From Choristoneura fumiferana (lineage: Eukaryota; Arthropoda; Insecta; Lepidoptera; Tortricidae): a stretch of 64,000 bases of DNA. This document shows, piece by piece, positions 1 through 12,827 of this stretch. The position numbers and the translations under genes were made by a program. Location: contig NC_133481.1 of assembly GCF_025370935.1 (NCBI RefSeq), positions 20,834,313-20,898,312 of the forward strand, read 5' to 3'. A model generated the notes under the pieces. That model saw only the letters and a program-made list of their open reading frames with translations, made no database searches and was not told where the DNA came from. Position 1 is the first letter of the stretch, and every line of letters begins with the position of its first letter.

Positions 1-1065
1 CTGACTGGACAGATGGACGCAGCTTTTAATTTAAAGTTATCATTTTTAACGCAGTTTCCATGTGTTCATTCTTGGTCTGTAGAATCGGCTGCCATTAAAT
101 TAAAATTCCGGATGTATCATTTATCTCTGTTTTGATACTTTTTTTGTATAAAGCTGCAAATTTGAAAACAATGATATATAAAATGTAGAGTAAATTAGAT
201 GACGTGGAATTTGCATGATTCAGACATCGGCATTCATCCATTTTGGTGCTTTGTTAACTGCTGTTATATTTAGAAAGAAAGAAAAGAAAGAAAAAATATT
301 TATTCGTGACATTATTACACAATTAAACTATTAAGATTTCATGTAGAAACTTTTTTAACACCAAATAAATCAATAATTCTATTCTATTCTATTTAAACTT
401 ATTTGTGTTTTTATTAGAAGCATGTTTGCTCAATAAAATCTAACCTACTAGTACAAGAAATGACAGTAACAGACAACACAAGACTACTAGTAAAATAAAT
501 TTCTGGGTGGGTTATTTGAAGACGACGTGGTACAATTGTATACTCGGCGATTCCGAAAGGAGAACGTGAAATAAAAAAAATACTTCCCGCGTGCAATATC
601 GGCTCAATTCAATCCACAGAAAGAAATTATCAGAGGAATAGAAAATCTGCGTAAGCAACAGCGAGAGCCGCCTATGTGTCAAAAAAGCCTTAAGTTTTTG
701 CCAAGCAGATTAGCTCGTTGAAGTGGCAATGGGCAGGCAATTTCTATTTGTAGCTCCACTGATGAGCCGATTAAAAATAGGTTAAAATAATGAAGAAAAT
801 TCTTAATTAGGCCATCCGTGCTGACCTTGGAGCGGCGCGCACTCATTCATAAGTCTCCCGAACGGCGCCTACGCAATTGTCGGCGTGTCTGTCCCCCCCC
901 CCTCCCGGTGCCTCCCCGCGCCTTGATGTGCCGCCGTCCCTCACGGCTGCAGTTTTTCAACGGGCGGCGAATCCATTTGAATTAGCGGAGCTAATTGAGA
1001 TCGTCATCACTATTTGGGGACGGCACGCTCGAGACGCAAATCGCAGTGGTCGTTGTCAGTTGGTC

Positions 1066-1206
1066 GAAGAAACTGAAACGCGTACCTACCAGGGTAGAAC
1101 CTTATCATAATCAATTCGCTATGATTTCTTTGGCAGGTGTAAGGAATGTCAACATGACTCTAGTAGGTTCCACCCTGGTACGTGATTCAGTTTCTTCAAC
1201 TGTACC
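1066..1206. repeat. Inverted repeat (141 bp)
   Basis: AGAAACTGAAACGCGTACCT ... CAGGGTAGAACCT at the left and TAGGTTCCACCCTGGTACGT ... CAGTTTCTT at the right; several mismatches. Confidence 0.6.
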
Positions 1207-2706
1207 GTCGTCTTTACGAAATCGAATACTAAGTCAGTCATAGCATAGGTAGGTTTGCAGTAATTATCGCCCGACTTCCCTTTTTATCTATTACCTACTT
1301 CCAAATTTCCAATGGCGTTATTGGCTTTGATTGATACTTTGAAAAAAGACTGTTAATTTTTATAAGATCAATTATAAAAAAATATTCTGTAGCACTAGGT
1401 TGCAACGGGCTCTTGAATCTTGAGAATAGCGGTTCAATGCCGTCGATGGTCGCACCCAGCAATTTGGATGTTTGTTACGCCATCTCATTCAAAAACAGCC
1501 CAATAGATTTAGATGGGGTTTCGCAAACTTAAGGATCAAGTAGGCAGACTTGACACCCCACACTTCAGTTTAGTCTACTCGTGACCAAGGCCACTGTAAT
1601 GTTGCCGAAACGTCGAGGTAAATATTACTCATGTGTGTTAGCGTGATAAGTCCCGGGTGGTATTTTGACTATGAGTAAAATCACGAAAGCTTAAAACATT
1701 ATATTATTACAGTTGTTGATACTGTACCATAATGTCCATAATTTTCCAAGTGCATGGAGCGGTGCAGCAAACAAAGCAACTTGTATTAATTGAGCAACTT
1801 TCGAGTAATTATGCAGCCCCCGAGTTCCACATTATGACATAAAACTAAGTGCCTTATTATTCTGCTCTTAATTTAACCACCAGCGCGGAGTGCAGTATAA
1901 AACACTTATACTTGCTAATTCTCGATTTAAATTCCATTTGCAATACAATGTTTGAATGTTTAAACTATGTAACAACATATGCGCAAATAACGTGACGGAT
2001 TCAGTCCTGAAACTCCGGACAACTACTTACGGTACACAGAAGTCGACGACCTGGTGGCTAAACTGTTATAAGGTAACAACTGCCATCGAAATTTGATGTA
2101 AAATATTTGGTATAACACAATTTGTGCATAACGTTTAGCTGGCATAACAATAAAAGAGCAAAAACTTATTTAGCATAATTCTATACATAGGAATAATTGA
2201 AATATGCGTAACATTATTAGGTGCATGCATCTCATTTGTACATTTCGTTCTCTTGCTAACTGTTTATTTCATGTGTGTTTATGTACAATAAAGTTATACA
2301 ATACAATACAACTGTAACTTTAACCGTCATAAAATGAACTCGCATAATTTCATCAAGTGAGCGAATTAGATGATTAGATTATATTATATTATTAGATTAT
2401 ACTCGTAGATTATTTTATTAAATTCAGACAAAATGGACTCGGTCAGGTTAGGGGCAGGGGCTAAGGCGCAAGTGATTCTTCCTTACTGATCCAAAGGAAC
2501 TAATTCATTTTGCGCAATCCCAATAGTTCATCGTTCTTTTAGTTCAATAAGATTTGTGGAAGCCACTGACGCTGTGGTCTGATCGGGGCAACTAACAAAG
2601 ATTCTAGTTCTAGTACAACAAAACTTACATGTGCGCATGAAGAAAAATGTGATATTTGTACGAACGTAATCGCAACAAGACAAGTTACACTTCTAATAGA
2701 GTGCGT

Positions 2707-2731
2707 AACCTAACCTAACCTAACCTAACCT
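2707..2731 (-). repeat. Short telomere-type (TTAGG)n tract
   Basis: About five CCTAA units, the complement of the insect telomeric repeat TTAGG. Confidence 0.75.
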
Positions 2732-4683
2732 ATTCCTATTCATTTCAGACCTAAAAGCATACTGATCATCACTGAACTAAAAGAACTAAAGCACTGAACT
2801 AGTTCAGTTGATCGAATGAACTAGATCGGATCGCTCACTTTGAACACCAAGGAGGAACAAGTCTGGATACTACCCAGGCAATAAGTACTTCTGGACTACC
2901 CCATCTACTTAGTGCACCCTTGTGTAATAACAAAACAAAAGATAATCTGATACGTAGCGTCGCAACAAACTTATTGTCACTTTCTGAGACGTCACTGTTT
3001 TAGCTAACAAAAAAGGTATTCCGTCAAACCCGCTGGCCGTCGGGTCATCGCCCCCCGTGAACTTGCAAATTGCAATTAAAGAAAAGGTCAGCCGCGACGC
3101 AGGCGCGCTGGCGGGACTGCAGTTTTCATAATTACTCCTTTTTTTTTATACCCCGAGGTGTTACAATTAACTGGCATGGATAACCGATGGCAATTTGTCC
3201 CTAACGGTAAAAGGGAGTATTTTTTTATTGTTATAGTTAGGATTTATTACAATGTTATGGAAAAGTTCGCTTCGCACGATGAAAAAAAAAGTGTAAAATC
3301 AACGACGGTAACTTCTCACTTTTCACTTCCCTTTCCCAAAAACCACCAATGTGCGTGCGGGGTCGGGGCTCGTCACTAGTTGAGTATACTATATAGGTAC
3401 CAGTCTTCCGAGGTGGAAGTCCTGGTCCTGCCAGCAGACGTAGGTACCTTGTTTGCCGAGGTGATGATGAGGACTGGCCCTTACCAGCAACTTTACATTC
3501 GCACACTTCGGACCGTTAAATCAACCAATTACATCGAAATTCCGTGATTTGGTAAAAAAACCCAAAAATTACCACCGTATTTTCAATTTAAAATGCGTGT
3601 TCAGATATTTTGGACCACCACGACAGCTACAAAGTTTATGTCGGCAACTGTACACAAGTGAAGGTGTTTTAATTATGAAACTTCACGTTTCCCAATCGTC
3701 AGTTCTCGAATTTTACAGTGTAATGCGGAGATAAGCCGCAAGGCCGGGCTCGCGCTGCACTTAGTGGCAATAAAAGTAATGCGCCTGCGCGTGCGCCGCT
3801 CATAAACCGTTTACCGTACAGGGCTGGCGGGATCGGGAAGGGCTGGCCTGATACAGTATAACTACTCTCTAAAATTCATTAATACTTTGTACTCGTAGAC
3901 GGCTGTGACGTGTATACTCGTGTCATCAGAGATAAAATTGGTTACATTGGCCACACCGCTCTGCTACCATTATGACAGTTGAATAATGATATTGTGGCCA
4001 TTGTAGGAAGTTTATTTAGAGTTTATTGACAGTAATACTCGTATATCGCTTTGGTTTAACGTAAAGTCATTGTGTTTTTTAACGTATATTCTTTATTCGA
4101 TGTATTAAGATATCAACATTGATCGATTTTCTTATTTAAGTCTAGTCTACTCTGAAATCCTTCGCATGTTTTGCAAATTTAAATATGCATGTATTTGTCA
4201 CTATGAAAAACATTAGTGAAATTGACTGTGTGAAAATCTAAATTTTTGAAGAAATAAAAATAAAATATGGCAATTATCCTACTGCTAACCCTGGAATTAT
4301 CGCGGCGGGATCGAGATTTGAATACGCGGTGGGGGGAAGGGGGGGGGATAATCGAAGGGCACAGGTGCAGGTCGGCCTGCGCCCGCGCATTTGCATGCCT
4401 GATAGAAGTTTGTGGCTCGATCAGTATTAAGATTGTAAAGGTTAATTATAATTTGATATTTAAGCGTTCAGTTCAGGCTGATAGCTTTAGCCCTTTGTCT
4501 GACTTACCACCTGCAAGAAAGGAGGTAGTTTAGGTTGATTAGGATGCGTTTATATTTGTAATGGTTTAAATATCACAACATGACAAGGAATATTTCATAA
4601 AAACTTTTGCAAGGATCTTTAAAATGATTGCCAAACTGCGTGTAAGTATCCGGCGGTTATTGATTTTAACAATATCATTTTTT

Positions 4684-4935
4684 AGCCTATAAAAGTGTCC
4701 CACTGCTGGACAAAGGCCTCCCCTTCTTTCCGCCACTCGTCCCTATCGAGAGCATTTTTTTTTATTTGACTGGATCGAAAACGAGCAAGTGAGTCTCCTG
4801 ATGGTAAAAGATCACCACCGCCCATAAACATCTCCTGCATGTATGCTCCTGCCCCCTTAGCTCCTGCCACTCTATTTGATATGCGTCCAAGTCATCCCGC
4901 CATCTTCTCCTCTGTCTGCCTCTGTTACGATGGCC
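4684..4935 (-). pseudogene. LINE 3' end with a nested short insertion
   Basis: The minus strand encodes the C-terminal end of an RTE-like reverse transcriptase: GRQRRRWRDDLDAYQIEWQE and, after an interruption, DRDEWRKEGEAFVQQWDTFI. Between them (about 4756-4850) is a minus-oriented copy of the GGCGGTGGTGATC retroelement family, ending in an A-run. Confidence 0.72.
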
Positions 4936-5570
4936 ATTCCACACAACAACAATATCATTAATTGTAGGTAATTAATTAAACGGTCCAGCAATCTCACATT
5001 CTTACCAATTTAATTAAATATTGACTATTAAAACCTTATCACCGATTAAAAATTCGTATACAAAATGTATGTAATGCAGTAAATTACACACGCCAACACC
5101 GAGTGGACGAGTGACGAAAATAGCTCAAATGTGACCTTCTGCGGGACTCTCATTTCGTTGTTAGGTATCGGAGCAATTGTGATGTTAACAAAGTAATTAC
5201 TGCAATTAAGCGTTGAACCCCGGAACACGAACTTTAACTTAGCAATGGGGTATTTTTGAAAGCAGTATACTCAAAGAAAGACACACAGAAAAAAATAAGT
5301 CTGAAACGTAGCTTTAATAAAAAAAATTTTTTTTCAAGTAACCGCAAAATTAGATTTTTAGTTACTTGGAAACAAATAAGTAATAGACGATTGAGTTGAC
5401 AAATAAGTGACTTTTCTAAATATTGTCCTATAAAAAATACGCGCGGGTTCTGCTAAATGGGGGTATGGTTATTATCAGGTATTTTTGACACAATTTTGCT
5501 GCTGGTGGCAAAAAAGGAAGTATTTGGCGTTTCAATTGTGAAATACTTACAACAAAATAAGGAAGCGGTA

Positions 5571-5623
5571 AACACAACCGTACACCATGCTACCAAAATC
5601 TAGCATGGTGTAATGGTTGTGTT
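5571..5623. repeat. Short hairpin
   Basis: ACACAACCGTACACCATGCT pairs with AGCATGGTGTAATGGTTGTG around a 10-base loop. Confidence 0.6.
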
Positions 5624-6198
5624 GCTCTGAAGATGAGCTCTGGTTGATTTCGAAACGCGTCAGTGTGGTGTGGTGGTGGTGATAGATGGGTTTGTGTGAT
5701 TTTTTTGTGTTCTTACAATGCTGAGGTATATGAACTGCATGAACACGCATTATCTTGCATAAACTAGCTGTCATAAGGTAGCGGGTGAGCAAATAAATTT
5801 TTTAGTTCATAGCTATAGGAAGCCTCTTTTCCATAATAGAGTCTTTACCAAGAGAAACACCTTAATAGCACTTGTGGTTCGTAGCTCTGTTAGGGGCGTA
5901 GAATTCTGTTAGGATTCTGTAGGCCCTACAGTGTAGGGCATCTTTTTCTTACCTCAAGGGACAGGTCAAAGATCTTTAAAATTTTAACAGTGCTTAGCCG
6001 TCGCACAGGAAACATTACCGGAAGAACTGCAACTTTTTATTGGAAGAAACTGGCACCGAATCACAAACCGGTTTCGTCATAAATTCCGTCCGAACGCAGT
6101 CTGATGAACACGATTTTAATTTGAGACTCAAAATCTGTTGCTGTTCATAGTTACTAAAGTGCGTAATTTTTCTGCGCAATTTTATTCGATACATAAGA

Positions 6199-6325
6199 TA
6201 TTAAATGATATTGTTCCGGATAACTCACGTCTTCTAGACGAAGGGCTACAGATTAGCCCGAAACATGTCGAGCTAAACTCGATTTAAGACGTGAGCTATC
6301 CGGGGACAAGATCATTTAATATGAG
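6199..6325. repeat. Inverted repeat around a CCCGAAACATGTCG core
   Basis: ATATTAAATGATATTGTTCC and GGATAACTCACGTCTT pair with AAGACGTGAGCTATCC and GATCATTTAATAT. Confidence 0.65.
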
Positions 6326-6519
6326 TGAGTCTCACGGTAGTGTCATGTTCAAAATACATAAGATAAATGTTCCAGTGCTCAATATGCTAATGTCTAATAG
6401 ATGGCACCCAGCTCTTACCCCTACTGCTAGTTTTAAAGTTCAATCTCAAAAACAGCTGAACAATTTTTATCAATATTAGCTAAGAACTGCCGCAAGAAAA
6501 CTTATTTTTACGTAAAAAA

Positions 6520-6620
6520 AAACGAAATTGATTCGTCGATTTGAGAGCTACCTACTATGCCACAGACAGACATGTGCATCAAACTTATAACACTCTGCTT
6601 TTTGCGTCGGGGGTTAAAAA
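6520..6620 (+). repeat. CGTCGGGGGTTAAAA repeat, 3' part
   Basis: CACAGACAGACATGTGCATC and TTTGCGTCGGGGGTTAAAA only. Confidence 0.65.
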
Positions 6621-7180
6621 TTAAAGATATCAATTATTAGTGACGTCACGTGACGTGCACTCGGCCGTTAACTTGTAATGGGCTAACAGTTGTATTATTG
6701 TTGGGGTAATAGCTATAATGTGTTGCGTAAGGCGCGCCCCGAAATATTGCAGGCCGTGAAAAAACTTTTTACAATCAAACCTTCGTCATCTCTAAATAAC
6801 TTTCTTCAATAACGGTCCAAAGGTTTTTAAAGAAAAAAGAAAGGTTATGTCTTACGGTTTTAACAGACAAAACAATGCAATTTTTTTGCCGGTTTTGTCA
6901 ACAAAAACGGCACGTTTTTTACCGTCATTGTCGAGTGAAAGCTTAACCTTGGGGCTAACTCGCCGCGCACCCTGCGCCCGCGCCGCTGCAATTATAATTG
7001 TTGATACTGTCCGGTGCCCACGGACTGGTTTCGATGCATCCCGCTAATATTATAAATGCGGTTGTGAGTGTGAGTGTGTGTGCGTGCGTGGGTAACAACC
7101 CTTTTACGCGAAAAAGGCTGAGGCATTCGAATGTTTGGTTTGTAATAGCTGGACCTCTATACGTTAATCCAATATTATTA

Positions 7181-7328
7181 ACGAAAATACAAACTGAAAC
7201 ACGGGTGCACAGAAAAAACCCAGGAAAAGAGACCAGCTCTGGGAATCGAACCCTGGTCCTCAGCATTCAGCGCTGGTCTCTTTTTCTGGTTTTTTTCTGT
7301 GCACCCGTGTTTCAGTTTGTATTTTCGT
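7181..7328. repeat. Near-perfect foldback enclosing a tRNA 3'-half-like core
   Basis: 57-bp arms (7181-7237 and 7272-7328) pair with only two mismatches. The 34-bp loop plus the inner arm reads on the minus strand as AGGACCAGGGTTCGATTCCC, like a tRNA T-arm with B box. Confidence 0.85.
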
Positions 7329-7950
7329 TGGATATCACGTGATGACCGTAAAAATAACAAATTTGGAGTTGAAACAAAAAATACAAAAACCAATCCCAAT
7401 ATTATTACTTACAGGATCGGAATAATGTTGTCAAATCCCGAAATTTCAACTTTACTGTACTGTAGACACAATATGTAAACCCCGCGAAATTCTTTGATCG
7501 TTAAGATCTCATTCTAAATAGACACATGGTCGCAACAATGTAATATGACACGAGTGTTCTTGACCAATACGAGCCACCATCTCAATTGGCACGCTGCCAT
7601 GGTTTTATTTCCCATTCAGTTCGGAGGTGTTCAGGCGGCAACGATATTTGTCCGCGGCTTGTCCTGCCGATATCAAACGACGCGGCCGAGCCGTGTCTTA
7701 AGATGCTTTTCCAAGCGATCTGTAAGTAGCAGGTACTTTTGTCTGGTTTGTATCTTTTAACCGTCAATATTCGATGCAAACAAAAATAAATTATTTCTCA
7801 CGGTGAACCTAGTTTGACTTTCTAGTTAAAATGTATGACAAACATAACAATAGTTAACGCATTTCAAAGGAAAGACTATTAGTAGGTATCTAAAACTACT
7901 GATCAAAGAACGAGCACTAAATTTTAACAGATTTTGACGACTTTAGCTAT

Positions 7951-8124
7951 GTACCATCAGCCAAATATGTGGTCTACCACCCTAAAGTTGATAATCGTTT
8001 GCATGTCATAAAACAATAATGCCAATAGACGTGTCTGACAACTTGAAAGTTCGACTTTAGCCACATATACATTTGATAGGAACTTGTTTAAAAATTGATA
8101 GACCACTTATTTAGCTGATGGTAC
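7951..8124. repeat. MITE-like inverted repeat (174 bp)
   Basis: Ends GTACCATCAGCCAAATATGT and, inverted, ACTTATTTAGCTGATGGTAC; GACCAC follows in both arms. Non-coding. Confidence 0.65.
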
Positions 8125-8149
8125 CTAGATCGTTTCTGTATTATATGCC

Positions 8150-8320
8150 CCAGGTGCAGGAGACAGGTATTCTCTTAGAATGAAAGGGCTTGGGCTGTAG
8201 TTCCCACGCGGGCCTGAGGATTGGGAACTTTACACACACCATTCAATTTTCGCAGGTGTATGCAGGATTCTTCACGATGTTTTCCTTCACCGTAAAGGTA
8301 GTTCAGATTCCTCCACAATG
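8150..8320 (+). repeat. Dispersed repeat, 'TAGTTCCCACGCGGG' family
   Basis: GTAGTTCCCACGCGGGCCTG, TTGGGAACTTTACACACACC and GATGTTTTCCTTCACCGTAA. Same family at 13803-14010 and 50620-50880, where GATGAT-rich or CATCAT-rich tails are seen. Confidence 0.65.
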
Positions 8321-8777
8321 TTCCTGTGATAATTTTATTTGTGGGTTAAGTATGTTACATAATAGGTACCTAATATGCATAACAAGCTTAATTTTGAACT
8401 TTTAATTCTCGACACGTTTTGCGAGAGATCAGAGAGCTAGGAATTATAGAAGTGTGGACGTAGGCTCACACGGAACCACTTGTTGGCGTTGCGCAACGCG
8501 GCGGTGCGTGCCGGGCCGCGGGCCGCGGATGAATATTCATTCTCACGCGTGGAAAGCGGCAGGGGCGCGAAATGCCACTTTCAATGTTTTTTATATCGTT
8601 TTTGGGGAAATCCTTGCGTTCTTGCTTATGGAGGTTAACATCCAAAATAGTATCGCGGTTGCAAAACATCTGGGAAAGGAACTAAGAAGACGGTGTTGTT
8701 ATTCAGAGTTCCTTTTTTTGTAGAAATAAAATCTTTGTTTCTTTCTATTCCCGATGAATACAACTTAGGGTTATCTT

Positions 8778-9030
8778 GACGACCGGATGGCCAAGTGGTT
8801 AGAGTACCTGCCTACGAAGCTTGAGGTCCCGGGTTCGATCTTCGGCCGAGGCAGATATTTGTATGAATAATACGAATGTTTGTTCTCGGGTCTTGGATGT
8901 TTAATTATGTATTTATCTATATAAGTATGTTTATCCGTTGCCTAGGTCCATCCTACAAGCTTTGCTTAGTTTGGGACTTAGTTAATTGGTGTCAAATGTT
9001 CCATGATATTTATTTATTTATTTATTTATC
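8778..9030 (+). mobile_element. tRNA-derived SINE, copy 1
   Basis: Starts GACGACCGGATGGCCAAGTG; A-box-like GGCCAAGTGGTTAGAG and a diverged B box GGTTCGATC. The body ends with CCATGATATTTATTTATTT. Same family as the copies near 13434, 18168, 54290, 56269, 58140 and 62360. Confidence 0.85.
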
Positions 9031-9334
9031 TAGTTATACAAGGCCAGAGTAAATAAATAGGCTGTTACTGAATCAATGAGCTTTGGCCTCGTATACACTT
9101 TCTCGTACTATCATGTGAGATGGTGGCCCATCAAAAGTTTTTTATTTATTTATATGGTAAACACGCGAAAGAAATATAATTATCAACAAGGTAATTAATT
9201 ATTACTCAAAAAGTTGTCCATTTTCAGCTGTCCACTTATAAAATAAATAAATTCCTGACGCTATTTCAACACAAAAAATAAGTAATATTGTGTTTAAATA
9301 CATAATATACAAAATCTTGTGGTGAATGTTTTTT

Positions 9335-9510
9335 TTTTCGACGGTAGCAAACGAGCAAGTGGGTCTCCTGGTGGTAAGAGATCACCACCGCCCATAAACA
9401 TCTGCAACACCAGGGGTATTGTAGATGCGTTGCCAACCTAGAGGCCTAAGATGGTATACCTCAAGTGTCTGGCCTAGAACTCAACTGATTTAATACGAAT
9501 CTGTCCTGGC
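9335..9510 (-). repeat. Retroelement tail family (GGCGGTGGTGATC), reverse copy
   Basis: GCAAACGAGCAAGTGGGTCT and GATCACCACCGCCCATAAAC, then GATGCGTTGCCAACCTAGAG. Other copies are nested at 4756-4850 and lie at 19185-19290 and 48108-48240. Confidence 0.65.
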
Positions 9511-11219
9511 ACGCCTAAAGGGTAATTTCACCAGTAAAAAATGAAATAATAATAATGTGATAAAAAGTCAGATAATCTTTGTTGTTTAATCCAATAGAAA
9601 GTTTCGATGTATTTATTCATTTATTCCTCACAAGATTTCGTGACGTTTTCCTTACGTCAAGAAATTTTGGATGTTTTATGATCTCGTCCTTAGTGTTAAT
9701 AATTTCTTGACAAACTGATTTCTTGACAATTTCTTGTCGGGACAACTTTTTGAGAAAAATGCTTTGTTCTATAAAACTTCAAATGATATAAAATGATATA
9801 CGCATTTGCAGTACGACTAGAATGCCAACGTCACTCGGGACGGGACTCATCGGTTATCTTCGCTTTCCAAAAGATTCAAATGAGGAAGAAAATAAACAAC
9901 TCAATCTTTTGTTTCGAGTTCCAAGCAACTTGCATGCTAGTTTCACTACATTGCGGTATTTGTTTGATCAACTGTATTCATTGTCCCTCAATACTTGTAT
10001 GCGAGTTATTGAATGGTCTAAATGGAGCTGTAGTGTAAAAAGTTGCAACAGGCAACCCTAACTCGGTCGGCAATCTGCCATCGCCGTCACATTTCGGCGG
10101 CGCGTCTCATCTGCCACATCTACATACAACGCGCAGGAAGCAGGTCGCGCCGAGAGATCAATCTTGACATCACACCTCAGTGGCCGTGTTGTCTACGCGC
10201 GTGCACTCGCCATATCATTCACCGTCTCTTTCTATCCTCATCTTATGTCGTGTGACAGAAAGAAGTTGTGTAAACTATTTTGATTCCGAATACCTACGTT
10301 GGACAATAAGGCTTCAGGATGTAAATACCTCTCGGATTATGAAAAATTGGTTTATGATGGTAAAAGTGAGGAGAATGGTTTCGATGGCTTTCGCAACAGA
10401 GGCTAGTGGGAACGCGTGTGCAATGAGAGATATAACGTTTAATATAATTCGATTGACTCGAAAAGTAAGCTCCCTAAGATTGTTTTATAAAATTAAACCT
10501 AACCTAAACCACTTCATACCTATATGTGCTTATGTAATGCAAGTCAACTCGCTACTTGGCTACTTACTCACTTGGTGTACTTAGCTATTAGTTAGTCTGT
10601 TTTGTTTTCTAAAATTTTATTTGTTAGTAAAAACTAGCCAAGTCAAGTCTTGAACATGCATTACGAGTACATCCCAAACAAAAACTCTGCACCTGAATAG
10701 ATCTCAATTCTTTTGCCGGCGAAGTCAGAAAAATATTACAACGCACATTCTAAATGTTGAACTTGCCTCTCATTTCATGTTTAAGTTTTAATGGAATAAT
10801 AATAAATAACAAAGTTTATTTACTCGATGTACTAATCCTATCCCATTATTAAATACAGTAAACACCACAATAACAGTAAATACTGGAATAATAAATAATA
10901 ATTCAATTACATAAAACACAAGACAACACAATAGTTACTTAAAAATATTATGCCAGATTATACCAAATGAATGTTGCGTTACATCTTCGAGCTGCACCCA
11001 GTGGGAACTACTACCTACTGAAACCGCGAATGTTGTGGCAAAAAGTTAGACGACGAACAACACAACGAAATATAAATTATAATTATTCTGATATATATAT
11101 TTACAGGATATATACATAGTGCCATCCACTAAGACGCGTGATTTTGTCAAAATTAGACATTAATGACATTGTAATAAGAACCATGGCATGCGTCATCGTG
11201 AATGACTCTACCTATAACC
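9511..11219. other. Noncoding region
   Basis: AT-rich, no gene or clear repeat. Open frames around 10043-10584 lack recognisable similarity. Confidence 0.5.
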
Positions 11220-11466
11220 TTACCAACAAAAAGTTGGAAAACCCCGCTTTGTCACTTCAAAGTTCAATATTTAAAAAACGGTAAACTAATTTTTATGAAA
11301 CATGTCTAAGAACCATAATGGAATAAAATAAAATACTATCGCTAGAAAACCTGATTAAAAAAAACCGTATTCAAACACACACACACACACACACACATAG
11401 AGAGACACACAGACACACATAGCGGTCAAACTAATAACACCCCTCTTTTTGCGTCGGGGTTAAAAA
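11220..11466 (+). repeat. Dispersed repeat ending CGTCGGGGTTAAAA, with (CA)n
   Basis: Starts ACCAACAAAAAGTTGGAAAA, contains a (CA)n/(ACAG)n tract and ends TTTTTGCGTCGGGGTTAAAA. Same family as 6520-6620, 19395-19620, 20095-20310, 22433-22665, 61618-61816 and 62165-62625. Confidence 0.75.
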
Positions 11467-12109
11467 TTACAATTACCAGGTTATCCAATTTCTCACTGCA
11501 AATTAAAAGCTCTATTGATTCCTATACTTTGAAATAACCAAATAGACGTTTGCGTGAGTGGTATGACTCGTACCTACTATGTAGCTTCTTCAAAAACAAA
11601 GGTTCAGCCAAGAAGAACTAAACAAAGAAACTATTTATTCGCACGGTTAACTAAAATTAAAAGTATTCAAACGAAAACCGGGATATAAGGTTTTAAAGTT
11701 TCGTGGTTTTCACTCTTAGCTAAAGCATCCACAGTATTCTCTTGACTATCGTCAAACTGCAATAGGGATTAGTGGTCATTTTATAATGCTATTGCTACCA
11801 AACTGATTCTATCCAATCGGTTTACAAACCAATCGTATCACATGTTCAAAAAAATTTAGTTAAGTAGTAAGTAGTTTCGACGAAAATTACTTTGTATCAA
11901 AAATAAACTTTATGATATATTTTGTGAAGTATTTTCTCACATTCTGAGAGGAGGCCTGTGCCCCGCATTGTGACGTATATAGGCGAAGATGATGATGATG
12001 ACGAATTATTTCCAAATTTAATTTAGATGCAGATGTGACGTGACGAGGACATAATTTGCAAGCCGTTACCTTACATCTGGTCAAACGTGTCGAACTAAAA
12101 CCGATACCT

Positions 12110-12265
12110 CCCCATTAGCAGCAGCCTTGCCCGGGGCCGGCGCCCGCGCTGCGTGCGCGATCGCCGATATGATATAATTAAAGTGCTCCGCGGCGCACGA
12201 GCGCGCGAAATATTACCATACGCGGGAGATCGCATCGCGCGTCACTGCGCAGTACGAGTGTACGA
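12110..12265. other. GC-rich island, partly shared with 16100-16215
   Basis: GCCCGGGGCCGGCG followed about 30 bases later by TGATATAATTAAAGTGCTCC and GCGG. The island at 16152-16212 has GCCCGGGGTCGGCG and TGATATAATGAAGTGTTACG with the same order and spacing. Not coding as far as visible. Confidence 0.55.
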
Positions 12266-12509
12266 CCGCTTGCCGGGACCAGCGCGGGAGCAATGCTGCC
12301 TGTAGTATTGTTTAAACTTTTGAGGGACTGTGTTAGTATAGCTTTAAAAAAACGGCCAAGGGCGTGTCGGGCTATGCGCAGTATGTATTGCCCTTTATCG
12401 TAGTAATATGCGTCAAATACTCATACTGTTAAGTTTAGTTAGATTAAGCCTGGTCAACTGGTCATTAGTATTGGTGAATGCAAGTGGTGAGTTATCATTA
12501 ATTGTGGCG

Positions 12510-12575
12510 TTCTAAGAGGGAGGCCTTTGTTTAGCATTGGATATCTTCCGGCTGATGATCATGATGACTTGTGGC
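12510..12575 (+). repeat. RTE-like LINE 3' tail fragment
   Basis: GAGGCCTTTGTTTAGCATTG followed by a GATGAT-rich tail, matching the end of the LINE family at 60400-60463. Confidence 0.5.
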
Positions 12576-12623
12576 TCGTCTTGGCGGGGGCTCTGCCCTT
12601 ATTAGTACCAATATCGATATCCA

Positions 12624-12827
12624 TTCATTTCGCAACTAACGTTTGGCAACCTGATTCATTCCGCAACCTCTAAAACTGTATATATTTCAGGATTATCAGG
12701 GCCATCGTGTAGAACCCTGTAAAATCTCAGGTTAGGTTAGTTTTATAAAAAACCTGAAACATTTACAGTTTCAGAAATATTAAACAGTTGCGAAATGAAT
12801 CAGGTTGCCAAACGTTAGTTGCGAAAC
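12624..12827. repeat. Inverted repeat (204 bp)
   Basis: CGCAACTAACGTTTGGCAAC, CTGATTCATT at the left and the complementary AATGAATCAG, GTTGCCAAACGTTAGTTGCG at the right, around a non-coding centre. Confidence 0.75.

Larger units (their letters stand above)
1..4683. other. Noncoding region
   Basis: No gene seen. Contains GC-rich islands near 830-1020, 3040-3125, 3735-3830 and 4300-4390, an A/G-rich tract at 271-296, an inverted repeat (1066-1206) and unassigned dispersed-repeat pieces (e.g. 1400-1680, sharing a TTAGCGTGATAAGTCC block, reversed, with 23690-23750). Confidence 0.6.
4936..8777. other. Noncoding region
   Basis: Only hairpins and dispersed repeats are recognised (listed separately), plus GC-rich patches near 6955-6985 and 8480-8560. 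No splice-flanked frame stood out. Confidence 0.5.

Noticed and set aside
877..1110. Proline-rich open frame
   Set aside because: Arises from a C-run in a GC-rich island; no splice or homology support.
6955..7399. Overlapping frames sharing a repeated peptide on both strands
   Set aside because: Produced by the two arms of the foldback at 7181-7328, not by a gene.
10180..10584. 135-codon open frame
   Set aside because: No domain, no convincing codon pattern, no splice context.
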